DNA of 64,000 nt from contig CAVPSU010000001.1 of assembly GCA_963708715.1 (NCBI GenBank), positions 1,116,001 through 1,180,000 on the forward strand, in the 5' to 3' direction. Positions 44,777 to 54,465 of the stretch are shown in pieces. This stretch comes from DAIOEK01 sp963708715 (GTDB lineage: Bacteria > Chloroflexota > Anaerolineae > Anaerolineales > Anaerolineaceae). Made by a program: the position numbers and the translations under genes. Each line of letters starts with the position of its first letter. Position 1 is the first letter of the stretch. The notes below the pieces were generated by a model that was not told where the DNA came from, ran no database searches, and saw only the letters and a list, made by a program, of their open reading frames with translations.

Positions 44777-45557
44777 ATGTACAGCATCGAAAGACAATCT
44801 GAGATATTGAAAATCCTCGAGGGTGATAGACGGGTGGAGGTCAGCGAGTTATCCACTCTTTTTTCCGCGTCACGTGAGACCATCCGGCGTGACCTGCGAG
44901 AGTTGGAAGAGAAAGGGCTGATCCATCGTACGCATGGTGGCGCTGTGCTTGAAACCACGATGTCTGCGACCGTGCCTGAATTTCCGGTCGGGGTACGCGA
45001 AATCCAACGGTTCAAGGAAAAAGATGCCATTTGTAGAGTTGCAGCCTCAGTTATCCAGGATGGCGACATTATTTTTGTAGATAATAGCTCCACCTGTCTC
45101 TCCCTGATCAAACATATACCGACGGATTTCCACCTTACACTCATCACCAATTCCATCAAGCTGCTCTTGGGAGCCATTGAATCTAATCATCCCGGTCTGA
45201 TGTTGGTGAGCCTGGGCGGATTCTTCCATAGCTGCCAACCTGTCCACCTATGGGACGATCGCCCAAAATAATGCGGCTGGATTTTTGCCAAACAAGTCGT
45301 TCATGTCCTGTGCAGGTATTCTTCCGCCCGATATGCTGACCGATTCAAGTGTATTGGAAGTGGATACGAAGCGATTGATGATCGAGCGCTCGCAAGAAGT
45401 GTTCATGCTGGCAGACCATACCAAATTTGAACGATCCGGACCGGTATTTCTTTCAAACTATTCAGCCATCCAGTATCTGGTCGTTGATTCATTGACCACT
45501 CCGGAACAAACTTTCCCGCTTGAAAATGCCGGAGTAAAAATTATTCGGGCGGATTAA
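44777..45557 (+). pseudogene. DeoR-family regulator with frameshift
   Basis: First frame: IERQSEILKILEGDRRVEVS then ELSTLFSASRETIRRDLREL (DeoR helix-turn-helix with the RETIRRDL recognition helix) and the start of the sensor domain. The frame breaks near 45228-45233; the second frame continues NLSTYGTIAQNNAAGFL, NKSFMSCAGILPPDM, RSQEVFMLADHTKFERSGPV, the usual DeoR C-terminal sugar-phosphate-sensing domain, to a stop at 45557. One missing base explains it. Intact length would be about 260 residues, as in the family. Likely regulator of the adjacent sugar operon and of the divergent isomerase. Confidence 0.85.
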
Positions 45558-45591
45558 GAATTGGATTGAGATCCATTAAGGAAACCATTCG

Positions 45592-46533
45592 TTGATCTAT
45601 ACCGTTACTCTCAACCCCGCTGTGGATAAGATCCTTTTTCTGGATGAATTCCATCGCTCAAAGACGACCCGCCTTACCCGCTCGCTGGAATCCATCGGCG
45701 GTAAGGGTACCCATGTCTCCATCAACCTGAAGCTCCAGGGTGTGCAAAGCACCGCGCTGGGGATCGCGCTGGGAGAGAATGGTCGAAAGATCATCCGAAT
45801 GTTGGAAAGCTGGGGAATCGAGGATCGTTTTCTGCAGTACGATTTTCCGGGCATGGAATCACGCACGAATTATGAGATCGTGGAAAACGCAGGCCGTGTT
45901 TGCACGATGCTAACCGAACGCGGACCAATCCTGCCAAAACACATTACCGACGATCTGTTACACCAGATCGAAGAACTTGTCAGAGCGGGGGATATCCTCG
46001 TTCTGACCGGGGACGCGAGTAACGTGGAGGATGTCGCCATATATTCCAAATTGACTACGGCTGGGCAGAAACTTGGGGCAAAAGTATGCCTGGATGCCAG
46101 CGGACCTTATCTAAGGGAAGGCTTGAAATCCAACCCGTATCTCATCAAACCCAACCTGGAAGAGCTGAGCTGTGTTTCTGGCAAGGACTTAAAGACAGAA
46201 GCGGATATCGTTACAGCAATGCGTTCACTGGCTGACAGCCGGATTTCAATAATCGCAATGACCTGGGGTGGCAATGGCGCCATAATAAAATGGGGAGCTG
46301 ACTTTTACCGGGTACGTCCCATCCAGGTAGAGACAGTCAATGAAGGCGGATGTGGGGATGCCTTTTTGTCTGCCATCATCGCTGGGTTGGACCAAGACCG
46401 TCCCATTGAAGAGACGCTCAAAATCGCGGCAGCGATTTCAGCGGCTGCCGCCGAAACCGAGATCACTGCGGGATATGATCCCCAGCGAGCCGAAGCGTTG
46501 CTGAGTCGGGCAATCGTCGAAAGAATGATGTAA
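45592..46533 (+). CDS. PfkB-family sugar-phosphate kinase (1-phosphofructokinase/tagatose-6-phosphate-kinase-like)
   Basis: A 313-residue ribokinase-fold kinase phosphorylating a sugar phosphate with ATP. Start IYTVTLNPAVDKILFLDEFH is that of FruK/LacC. SIGGKGTHVSINLKLQG is the first PfkB signature; the second, NEGGCGDAFLSAIIAGL, has G-C-G-D instead of G-A-G-D but keeps the catalytic Asp. The start is TTG 45592 with AAGGAAA upstream. In this operon it could make the bisphosphate cleaved by, or formed alongside, the class II aldolase. Confidence 0.9.
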   Translation: MIYTVTLNPAVDKILFLDEFHRSKTTRLTRSLESIGGKGTHVSINLKLQGVQSTALGIALGENGRKIIRMLESWGIEDRFLQYDFPGMESRTNYEIVENAGRVCTMLTERGPILPKHITDDLLHQIEELVRAGDILVLTGDASNVEDVAIYSKLTTAGQKLGAKVCLDASGPYLREGLKSNPYLIKPNLEELSCVSGKDLKTEADIVTAMRSLADSRISIIAMTWGGNGAIIKWGADFYRVRPIQVETVNEGGCGDAFLSAIIAGLDQDRPIEETLKIAAAISAAAAETEITAGYDPQRAEALLSRAIVERMM

Positions 46534-46564
46534 GGAAAGAGAATCCGGAAAGGAGAACTATCCG

Positions 46565-47174
46565 TTGAAAGAACTTCAATATCTCGAGACCAGACAACAA
46601 ATGAAAAAGATCGCCAAAGCAATGTGGGATCGCAAACTCACCAATGCCGCAGGCGGGAACTTCGCCGTGCGGGTCGATCCTGATCGCATCCTCATTTCCC
46701 CTTCGATGATGAGCGAATTCGGTATGTGCGACCTGGATGTCGAAGAATTCCTGCTCATCGATTACGAAGGAAAGGTGTTGGAAGGTAGCGGAAAACTTTC
46801 CCGCGAGACGGAGATGCACATTCTGCTGCTTTCCAAATTTAACTATATTAAAAGCACCATCCACGCCCACCCGCAATTTTGCATGGTGTTCGCATCCCAG
46901 AGCAAACCGATCAAGACCGTAACAGAAGCCACCATCAAGCGTGGCGAATATTTCGGCGTGATAGAACCCGCCAAAGCCTACACTAAAGAACTGGCACTCA
47001 GTGTGTATAAATATTTCGATGACCGCAGGGACCTGGCGGAAAAGATCGGTATCGGTTGTATCATGCCTATGCATGGGGTGGTTGTATCGGGCGATTGTCT
47101 TGATGTCGGCGTTTAGTTGCCTGGAGCGGATGGAGACGGACGCTATCTGTAACATTTTTAAGAATTTCATCTAG
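46565..47174 (+). pseudogene. Class II (FucA/RhaD-type) aldolase, C-terminus frameshifted
   Basis: A zinc-dependent aldolase of the AraD/FucA/RhaD group that splits a 1-phosphoketose into DHAP and a 2-3 carbon aldehyde (for rhamnulose or fuculose, lactaldehyde). Visible: MWDRKLTNAAGGNFAVR, GSGKLSRETEMHILL, STIHAHPQFCMVFASQ (Zn histidine pair), PMHGVVVSGDCL (third histidine). Near 47109-47115 the frame reads GV-stop; dropping one G gives VAFSCLERMETDAICNIF and a natural end at 47174. So 183 residues versus about 203 expected. No encapsulation helix at either end. RBS AAGGAG before TTG 46565. Confidence 0.85.
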
Positions 47175-47179
47175 GAGCA

Positions 47180-48655
47180 ATGGTGAAAGCACTGGCTCTT
47201 GATCTGGGTGGCAGCGGAGGTAAGATTTTCACCGGCAGTTTCGATGGCAGTATCCTCACCACTCAGGAAATCCACCGTTTCCGCAATGAACCTATTCTCA
47301 ATGGAGGACATCTCTCCTGGGATATTTCCTGGATATACTCCAATTTGCTGAATGGGTTGAGAAAAGTATCACCTGAGAATATTTCCAGCCTTGGAGTGGA
47401 TTCATTTTGCAACGATTATGCTTTGCTCGACACAAACAACGAGATGATCCCGCCGATATATATGTATCGCGATCCTCGCACCGAGGGAATGCTGGAAATA
47501 ATAGATCAGGTCATTCGACCCGAAGAACTATATCAACGGACAGGAAACCAGCGAGCAAGGTTTAATACGCTGGTGCAATTGGTGGCTGAGACTAAAGCGA
47601 CAGAACAACGCCTGGAACATGCAAAGAGTTTATTGTTCCTTTCCGATCTGCTCAATTATTTCCTGTGCGGTGTGAAAGCGGCTGAATATACCACAGCTTC
47701 CGTATCGCAGCTCTACAACCGCTCTCAACAATCCTGGGATTCGGCCATCCTGCGTTCGTTTGGCATATCCCAAGATATCTTACCTGATGTAATACCCTCT
47801 TCGACAATTCTTGGGAAGGCTACACCGGAGATCCTGGATCAAACTGGAGCCGGACAGTTTTCCATATGTACGGTCGGACAGCATGATACCGCTTCGGCTG
47901 TGGCGGTAGTGCCCGCTATGGAAAAGTATTTCGCCTATATCAGCAGCGGAACCTGGTCTCTGATGGGGGTTGAGACGGAGGAAATGATACTGTCGGATGC
48001 CGCATTCCAAAACAACTTCGCAAACGAAGGCGGGGTTGGTGGTCGGAATCGATTCCTCAAAAACATTATGGGTTTATGGCTGGTGCAGGAGTGCCGGCGC
48101 CAGTACAGCTCACAAGGTTTGGCGTATACATACGAAGAGATGGATGCTGCAGCTGAGCGTGCTACACCCTTCCGGTCGATCATCGATCCGGACAACCCGC
48201 TCTTCTTTCAACCGGGAGATATGATCAACAAGATTCAGATCAAATGCAACGAATGGAACCAACCCATTCCCGAAACGGCAGGACAGATCACTCGTTGCAT
48301 CCAGGAAAGCCTGGCACTCAGTTATCGTGCCACGCTGGAAAAGCTGGAAGAGGTAACGGGGATCGACATCCCCTTCGTCTATATTATCGGTGGCGGCACG
48401 CGCAGCAACCTGCTCAACCAGTTTGCAGCGTCTGCAACAAAACGACCTGTCTATGCTGGCCCCTGTGAAGCGGCTGCCATTGGCAACCTGTGCGCACAAT
48501 TTATTTCCACAGGAGAAATGGGTAATTGGCAAGAAGCTAGACAGGTGACAAGAGCCTCGTACCCAATCAGCGAGTTCTTACCTGAACAAGGCTCCGGATG
48601 GGATGATGCATATCTAAGGTTTCAGACAATTAAAGAGACCTGGATGAATAATTAA
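47180..48655 (+). CDS. FGGY-family kinase, rhamnulokinase-like
   Basis: A 491-residue carbohydrate kinase phosphorylating a ketose. MVKALALDLGGSGGKIFTGS is the first phosphate-binding segment; LGVDSFCNDYALLDTNNEMI and PPIYMYRDPRTEGM resemble RhaB; GQHDTASAVAVVPAMEKYFA, YISSGTWSLMGVET and YIIGGGTRSNLLNQFAASAT are ATP- and hinge-site motifs. RhaB length is about 489. It begins five bases after the aldolase's restored end. Together with the aldolase it suggests a rhamnulose-, fuculose- or related 6-deoxyketose pathway, but no rhamnose isomerase gene is present. Confidence 0.9.
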   Translation: MVKALALDLGGSGGKIFTGSFDGSILTTQEIHRFRNEPILNGGHLSWDISWIYSNLLNGLRKVSPENISSLGVDSFCNDYALLDTNNEMIPPIYMYRDPRTEGMLEIIDQVIRPEELYQRTGNQRARFNTLVQLVAETKATEQRLEHAKSLLFLSDLLNYFLCGVKAAEYTTASVSQLYNRSQQSWDSAILRSFGISQDILPDVIPSSTILGKATPEILDQTGAGQFSICTVGQHDTASAVAVVPAMEKYFAYISSGTWSLMGVETEEMILSDAAFQNNFANEGGVGGRNRFLKNIMGLWLVQECRRQYSSQGLAYTYEEMDAAAERATPFRSIIDPDNPLFFQPGDMINKIQIKCNEWNQPIPETAGQITRCIQESLALSYRATLEKLEEVTGIDIPFVYIIGGGTRSNLLNQFAASATKRPVYAGPCEAAAIGNLCAQFISTGEMGNWQEARQVTRASYPISEFLPEQGSGWDDAYLRFQTIKETWMNN

Positions 48656-48701
48656 TCACCAAGTCTTTATGAATAGGTTCAGACTACCGCTTGCTGGCTT
48701 A

Positions 48702-49010
48702 TCACCAGGATCGTAATTGATATTTCCTGTACTCTTCCCTATAATCCAAGACCATCTTCTCTTCCTCAAGATGTCGCCAGAAAAGAAAATTTCCGATGCA
48801 TATCAGGCCAATCAATAGACTTGCTCCAGCCCCGAAGTAGATAATCCAGCCGGACATCCATAGAATGAAACCGTTAGATTGGATGTCGGAATTTGGTATA
48901 GTTACCCGCCATGGATCGTTAGGACCAAGAAAGAGCTAACTGGTCAACAGCAGGATCGTCCCTGCAAATACCAGAGTGATCAATTTGTTTCTCGAATCAA
49001 ATCGACAATT
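48702..49010 (-). pseudogene. Decayed membrane protein with isoprenylcysteine-methyltransferase-like end
   Basis: Reconstructed as KLITLVFAGTILLLTS, an in-frame TAG, LFLGPNDPWRVTIPNSD, then GFILWMSGWIIYFGAGASLL and a C-terminal signature FWRHLEEEKMVLDYREEYRK (the E-x-x-L...Y-x-x-Y end of membrane methyltransferases). At least one stop and frame changes. Beyond 49010 the sequence decays without a clear start. Confidence 0.55.
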
Positions 49011-49208
49011 TTATTTGAGAATCTCATAACTGGAACTAATTGCTGTGCCAAACAGGCAGAGGACAAGAAATATATAGAAAGTGGCGTTTATTATCTATCT
49101 CCTGGTTAGAACTGATCAAGATCAGAATTGATGTCTTATCTTCACAATCCAAAACTTATCGATTCTTTTCTATGAGCATCTGGTATTAAAGACCGAATTG
49201 ACCAATAG

Positions 49209-49615
49209 CTATCTCCAAACCGCCAGGATGGCACCATAGATACAAAATCCGACCAATTGAAGGGCGATTCGAATCAAGTAGAGTTAGAAAGGGGTCTTCT
49301 CCCGAATCAACTCACCGGTTAGGATTGGAACGATAAATCCGATCCATGCCAGGATGCCGATCAGAATAACGGATAGTACATCGGTTGCATTATCTAGGGA
49401 TATGATCAACGCCAGCACAACCGACATGACCAAATGGGCGATAATCCCGGCGGTATCCAATTGACCGCTGGATTCAAGCTCTTCCAGGTCAGCTTCGACC
49501 ATTCCACACCGAAATTCTTCGGCTGGAACCAGATCAACCCTGAGAATAAATGAATGATGCCTGCAACAAGAACAGCAAACTAATTGAGTTGCGAAAATGC
49601 ATCTACCAGTGACAT
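49209..49615 (-). pseudogene. DUF1761-like membrane protein, broken
   Basis: A perfect RBS (AAGGAGG) and ATG 49615 start MSLVDAFSQLN, then an in-frame TAG, then FAVLVAGIIHLFSGLIWF. A frameshift leads into GIIAHLVMSVVLALIISLDN, VLSVILIGILAWIGFIVPIL and TGELIREKTPF. A second frameshift leads to a C-terminal helix (LQLVGFCIYGAILAVWR) ending at 49209. The fold and WF/EW pattern resemble DUF1761. One stop and two frameshifts mark it as dead. Confidence 0.65.
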
Positions 49616-49872
49616 AATCTCCGCCTCCTTAATTTCAAAAAACAAGCCTGTTTTCTGGTATATCGGCAGTGGTGATTTGAATACTAAAGTACACACAGAT
49701 ACTTGCGTTCTATTGATCGGTCACCCAGCTCAACTCCTTATTATCCTTTGCACAGATCAGTTTTTTTCGCATTTCACATAATATTTCCCGTTATTGATTC
49801 GGGGTGGAAAATTGAAATGGACAATGGACGATATCCATTGTTAACTTATGTCCCTATTGCGTTTCGCCACTT
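49616..49872. other. Short non-coding gap between two pseudogenes
   Basis: About 257 bp with no gene or palindrome identified. It contains the likely promoter/RBS region (AAGGAGGC) of the broken DUF1761-like gene on the minus strand. Confidence 0.4.
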
Positions 49873-50640
49873 CTAATTTAGAGGATTCTCCAGGAGCCCA
49901 ATCATAAATGGGCTATCCTCGTTGAATTCAGCATGGGAATAATCACCATAAAATGCCTTAACTTTAAATCCTTCTGCGGTTGCTACTGCTTCAAATTCGG
50001 CTCTGCCAGAAAGGCGGAAATTCAATTCCAGTAGACGTTTTGCTTGTAAAACTCCTCTGGCGTCGTATTCCTCATAAAATTGGAGTGCCTCGACGATTTT
50101 GTCATCTTACGAATTGTTGTTCTCCACCACCCATAAGAGCAATATCCCATCAGTGTCCGGCAAGGGATACTTCCTGAGCAATCTCATCTGTCCATTCACC
50201 GGCTTTTGCCGAATGACCGGGTTAGCCAGAGTACAGATGAATGTGCCCCCTGGTACCAAATGTTGTTTTATTCGGGCAAGGACTTTCTTTTAATCGATCA
50301 GTTTCGTGATATGGGCGAAAGAATTAAATGGGATGATAACCAACTCGTATTTTTCTTTAAGATACAGTTCACAAACGTCCATTTGATAAACGTCTGCCTT
50401 CAAACCCAGCATCTGTAATTTGTTCTCAAGGATCGCGTTTAGCCCGGCAGAAATGTCTACACAGGTAAGTTTGACGCCTTGCTCAAGCAGGGGAATGGAT
50501 ATCCTTCCACTACCAGACGTCAGCTCAAGGACTTCCCCTGTCACTTTCTTTGTTTCTTCTATGAAAAAATCAATATCAAATGTAGCAGGGACATAGACAT
50601 CGTATAAGTCTGCAATGGGATCGTAATCATTGATTTCCAT
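49873..50640 (-). pseudogene. Class I SAM methyltransferase with two in-frame TAA codons
   Basis: One unbroken frame of 256 codons interrupted by TAA at 50290-50292 and at 50107-50109. The N-terminal half shows MEINDYDPIADLYDVYVPAT, EVLELTSGSGRISIPLLEQG (SAM-binding motif I as L-T-S-G-S-G), LTCVDISAGLNAIL and IIPFNSFAHIT. After the first stop: KKVLARIKQHLVPGGTFICT, DTDGILLLWVVENNNS, and after the second VEALQFYEEYDA to an end at 49873. No frameshift is needed, so two nonsense mutations are the likely cause. Confidence 0.8.
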
Positions 50641-50772
50641 CTCGGATCGCCCTCCCGGTTTCAATCCTGTGAGACGGAATTTAGTTGTGTTTGATTTATT
50701 CCCGGCAATTTGGTTACACTTTGTTAGGAATAAAGCCAAATTGCCCAACCCAATTAAATATACAACTCGCCA

Positions 50773-50812
50773 AAAAGTGCATTCACACAGATTGTGAATG
50801 CACTTTTGTTAT
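50773..50812 (-). terminator. Terminator after the HI0933-like flavoprotein gene
   Basis: A 14-bp perfect stem, AAAAGTGCATTCAC (50773-50786) with GTGAATGCACTTTT (50794-50807). The arms give T runs on either strand, so it can act in both directions. Confidence 0.85.
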
Positions 50813-50924
50813 TTAATTTATCCAGGGCAGGTTTCTGAGCGGTGCACCCTGATTTTTATCCTATATTGTACGTAATGGTAGTTGAAATTGCTTTCGAATA
50901 AGCGAAATATTTTTATACTTTTCA

Positions 50925-52139
50925 TTACTTCGCTGCCGCCATACCTGCCAGGGCGCCGCTGCTGAAAGCATATTGCAAGTTATATCCCCCGCATGGACCG
51001 ACGACATCGAGTGTTTCTCCAGTCAGATACAGCCCCTTCAAGCGGCGCGATTCCAGCGTTTGCGGATCCACTTCATCCACAGGGACACCGCCTGCTGAGA
51101 TCTGGCAGTACTCGAAATCCCGTACTCCCTTCACTGGCAGGCGGATATTCTTCAACAGACCGGTCATCCGTTCAAGGTCATTATCACTAACCTCACTGAG
51201 TGGAGTGTTTTCTCCCAGACCGCCGTTTTTTAGACAAGTGAGGACTACTTTAGGCGGGAAAAAGGCACCCAGGAATACCCGCAGCGGCATAAGACTTGTC
51301 CGTTTCCGTGCCAGCAATTGATCATAATCCGGCTTGAAATAAGCCAGCAGATCGAGAGATAGTTCGAGAGTCGCACCAGGACGGGCGGACACTTCATGGC
51401 TAATATCCATCACAGCCGGACCGTTCAGCCCCCATTTGGTGAAAATAAGATTGCCTTTTGAAGAAGCAAGCCGACGGGTATCCTCCCATAAGCCTACACC
51501 CACATCAAGGCGGATGCCCTGCAGCGGCAGCCAGCAACCCAGGTCTGCCAGGATGGGCGACAGGGCTGGGCGGACCGGCAATATGGTATGCCCAAGCCGT
51601 TCCAGTTCCGGAAACAGTTCCCCTCGAGAGCCAAGCGAAGGATAAGCCTTGCCGCCTGCGGAGAGGATAACCCGCTCAAATTCCAATTCCTCTTCCCTAT
51701 CGATATGTAGAAAATGGATAGCGAAACCATTCCTGCTGGGACGGATCGATCGAACCTGGGTTTGTAAGTAAAGCTTTACCCTTGCAAGGTCGAGCGCGCT
51801 CGAAAAAGCATCCACCACTGTGGACGCGGAATCAGACAGGGGATAGTACCAGCCGTCGGAAGTTTTGCGGACCGGAATGCCCAGCCCAGCCAGCATTTCC
51901 AGCAGGTCAGGTACACCGAACATATTGAGAAGGGATTCCATCCAGGCCGGGTCAGCGCAAGAATAGGCTTCTGCCGTAGCCGCGTCATTGGTGATGTTAC
52001 AGCGCCCACTGCCCGTCACGAGCAATTTGCGTCCCACACTGGGATTGCGCTCAAAGACGGTTACGTCGGCTCCATTCCAGACAGCCTGAAGAGCAGCCGT
52101 CATACCCGAAGCACCCGCGCCAATCACTGCAACCGTCAT
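50925..52139 (-). CDS. HI0933/YhiN-type flavoprotein
   Basis: A 404-residue NAD(P)/FAD-dependent oxidoreductase of the HI0933 family. TVAVIGAGASGMTAALQAVW is the FAD site; VGRKLLVTGSGRCNITND is the family hallmark; GWYYPLSDSASTVVDAF, ILSAGGKAYPSLGSRGELFP, FTKWGLNGPAVMDISHEV, and the end GLYLTGETLDVVGPCGGYNL QYAFSSG complete it. Function unresolved; some members are linked to tRNA or redox chemistry. Part of a minus-strand run with the toroid protein. Confidence 0.93.
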   Translation of the reverse strand: MTVAVIGAGASGMTAALQAVWNGADVTVFERNPSVGRKLLVTGSGRCNITNDAATAEAYSCADPAWMESLLNMFGVPDLLEMLAGLGIPVRKTSDGWYYPLSDSASTVVDAFSSALDLARVKLYLQTQVRSIRPSRNGFAIHFLHIDREEELEFERVILSAGGKAYPSLGSRGELFPELERLGHTILPVRPALSPILADLGCWLPLQGIRLDVGVGLWEDTRRLASSKGNLIFTKWGLNGPAVMDISHEVSARPGATLELSLDLLAYFKPDYDQLLARKRTSLMPLRVFLGAFFPPKVVLTCLKNGGLGENTPLSEVSDNDLERMTGLLKNIRLPVKGVRDFEYCQISAGGVPVDEVDPQTLESRRLKGLYLTGETLDVVGPCGGYNLQYAFSSGALAGMAAAK

Positions 52140-52290
52140 GTCTTCGATTATACCGGAGGAATTCCCGGCACAACTTCCTGAGTTCGAAGCGTTGATATAC
52201 GGTTATTCTGAATTGTTTTCGGCAATGAGGTTCCGCAGGATGCGCGAGACCCTCTTCGTCTGGGTGTAAATCAAATCCTAGCCAACCGAA

Positions 52291-53268
52291 TCAATCAACT
52301 CTGGTTTCGATGCGCTGAATGATCTGCCATGCCGCCAGCGTCAACCAGCGCGAAGGTTCCTTCTTCTGCCCGAATTCCCAATCCTTCCAGGCTGTCCAGA
52401 CAGACTCCAGGGTGAATCGACCCTGGCTGTCCATCTTCTCTTTTAAAACCGACGCCATCGAATTCAGACGCGCGTCGCCTCGCAGCCATGGAAAACGGGA
52501 AAGGACATGCAATATGTGCAACAGGTCATACCAGATGAACGGCACCTTTAATTTCCGGAAATCGGTCCCCGCGTAGAACATATACGGGTGGCGGGTCTCG
52601 CTATTCATCCATAGATCGAGCAGCGTGTCTGCCCCCACCCGGCAGGCTGGACTGTCGCGCCATTCCGGAACTACTGACAACAACTTGAGCATGGCGAGGT
52701 TCGCGAATGGGCATGGATCTTCTTTACGCCCCGGTCCACGAAAACTGCCCAACTCCTTCGAGACGGCACAAGGCCAGCCACTGTCACGCGTCAATCCAGC
52801 CAGGTAATCCACTGCTTTTTGCACAGCCGGATCGGCATGCAACCCAAAGCGTACCAGGGCATACACGATCAGAGGGGCATCGCACAAAGCCCACGCCCCC
52901 CGGTCTTCACCAGAACCGCCATAATGGGTGGGAATATTCATCGGCAGCTGAAACGGTCCGTCTTCGGATTGGTGCTGCATGATCCGAGAAGCGATCACAT
53001 CCATGCCTGGGTCGCCGACTTTAAGTCCCAGATCAGCCAGGAAAGTGAGCTTATGGAAGGACTGTCCCGCACTCTTATGGCTGGAGATCACTACTCCGGG
53101 CCAGCCCGCCAGTTCCTCGATCAAACTTCGCACGCCCGGATCAACCAGCATCGCCATGCGAGCCGCTGCAACCAATGGATTGTCATCCGATTGCCCCAGC
53201 ACATCCACCCTGGTGCGGTATTCGATGTATGACCCGCCATCCAGCAGCCACTCAATCGGAATGTCCAC
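52291..53268 (-). CDS. Alpha/alpha-toroid protein 2
   Basis: A 325-residue paralogue of the protein at 4832-5866, with helical repeats QSFHKLTFLADLGLKVGDPG, HYGGSGEDRGAWALCDAPLI, VYALVRFGLHADPAVQKAVD, and a late SQGRFTLESVWTAWKDW that matches the Q-x-x-x-G-R-W/F repeat. No cyclase DXDD motif. Preceded 42 bp upstream by the 143-residue unknown protein, probably one operon. Role unknown. Confidence 0.75.
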   Translation of the reverse strand: MDIPIEWLLDGGSYIEYRTRVDVLGQSDDNPLVAAARMAMLVDPGVRSLIEELAGWPGVVISSHKSAGQSFHKLTFLADLGLKVGDPGMDVIASRIMQHQSEDGPFQLPMNIPTHYGGSGEDRGAWALCDAPLIVYALVRFGLHADPAVQKAVDYLAGLTRDSGWPCAVSKELGSFRGPGRKEDPCPFANLAMLKLLSVVPEWRDSPACRVGADTLLDLWMNSETRHPYMFYAGTDFRKLKVPFIWYDLLHILHVLSRFPWLRGDARLNSMASVLKEKMDSQGRFTLESVWTAWKDWEFGQKKEPSRWLTLAAWQIIQRIETRVD

Positions 53269-53310
53269 GTCCGCCTTCCTCGAGCCTGATCCTGCCCGGC
53301 GGAAGTGAGC

Positions 53311-53742
53311 TCATTTCACCGGCAAGATTTGGTACTCAAATTTATATCCGGTCTGCTCGACGATCGACTGGATCCGGTTTCGGATCTCATTGAAATCAAA
53401 CTGGTAGGTGTAGTCTTTGCCAAATAACTTCGACTGCTCTGTGATGGTTCCCTGGCGAGCGCCGCCAAAGGTATTGTAGGTTTCAGTCTTAAAGCCGAAC
53501 CCGCCGTCCATGTCGCCGCCCGTTGATAATCCCGATCCGGCTTCCATCAGCATCTCAGAGAATTTCACAACTTTCTCAGCATCATCGATGCGAAGTTTGA
53601 GGGAGTAGGTCAGTTTCTTCTTCGCGAGGAATGCCTTTCTTTCGGCAATCGTTGTGGAAAAATCCCAGACGCCTTTCTTCTCATTCCATTTTCCTTCACG
53701 GTTCCCCAGGGATTTCTTAATATCATCGATCATGGTTGTCAT
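53311..53742 (-). CDS. Conserved protein of unknown function (143 aa)
   Basis: A soluble protein with a helical/beta mixed pattern: DDIKKSLGNREGKWNEKKGV, WDFSTTIAERKAFLAKKKLT, YSLKLRIDDAEKVVKFSEML and YTYQFDFNEIRNRIQSIVEQ. It resembles small nucleotide-free hypothetical proteins but no family is recognised. Upstream of the toroid gene in the same direction. Confidence 0.6.
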   Translation of the reverse strand: MTTMIDDIKKSLGNREGKWNEKKGVWDFSTTIAERKAFLAKKKLTYSLKLRIDDAEKVVKFSEMLMEAGSGLSTGGDMDGGFGFKTETYNTFGGARQGTITEQSKLFGKDYTYQFDFNEIRNRIQSIVEQTGYKFEYQILPVK

Positions 53743-53836
53743 TGGTTTTTTTCTCTCTTTCAGATGAGCTGGATAAACTCAGTATAGGTTAATCACAAAT
53801 AGTAGGCAAGTTAAGAGTGGCGAAGCGATCACAGCC

Positions 53837-54105
53837 TTATAAGGAGTTTATTAATCCTGCCGCCATCAGAAAGAACCAGATCGTCAGGAGGACATACCCA
53901 ACACTGAATAGGGTGGTGATCAGGTCAGACTGCACATCTACCGTAAGATCTCCAACAAATTAAAATAGGCCTGCCACGACCCCAGTGATACTTGTCCATC
54001 GGTTACCGAATTTGTTGCTCAGCATAACCAACGAAAGTATCAATACTGCCAGCATGGCAGCCCCAGCACCTGCTTTTACAGCTGCAATTGATAGATCGTA
54101 ACTGC
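53837..54105 (-). pseudogene. Membrane protein remnant
   Basis: A frame reading SYDLSIAAVKAGAGAAMLAV, LILSLVMLSNKFGNRWTSI, then in-frame TAA, then DLTVDVQSDLITTLFSVGYV and LLTIWFFLMAAGLINSL. Helical membrane pattern, no start, one stop. Remnant. Confidence 0.5.
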
Positions 54106-54434
54106 CTCAGTTTTTTTGGACCTGTTCCAAATTTATTAACTGCCCCTTTCTTCCCTGCTTTCATAATGCTGCGAACGGGTATCAAACTGGGCGAGGACAG
54201 CCCGCGCCTTGGGCGGAACCACCGCCACTTCGTAATCCTCCCCAGCGAACTCACGTACCGCATAATAGTGACGAATTCCACCTCTACGCCCGCAACCCGC
54301 CGTAACAATTGGATACCCGCAAATCCCCGGATCTTCCTCTGTTGAATCCCGGTAAAGATCTCCTCCTTCAGCAGACCTTCATAGACATCCGCGTTGGTGG
54401 GTGTTGTCCATCCATGCCAGATACGACTGATCAT
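54106..54434 (-). pseudogene. Antibiotic-biosynthesis-monooxygenase-like protein, frameshifted
   Basis: The first ~60 residues are intact (MISRIWHGWTTPTNADVYEG, LLKEEIFTGIQQRKIRGFAG, IQLLRRVAGVEVEFVTIMRY), typical of small ABM-like proteins. The frame is then lost: a second frame holds FAGEDYEVAVVPPKARAVL and FDTRSQHYE, the normal C-terminal part. One or more indels near 54250. Otherwise ~105 residues. Confidence 0.7.
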
Positions 54435-54465
54435 CCGATTCTCCTTTTCTAATGTACAGACCCCT

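Noticed and set aside
23911..50640. Possible stop-codon reassignment (TGA at 23911, TAG near 48930 and 49580, TAA at 50290 and 50107)
   Set aside because: Stops occur only in genes that are already frameshifted or decayed; all intact genes end normally at TAA, TAG and TGA.
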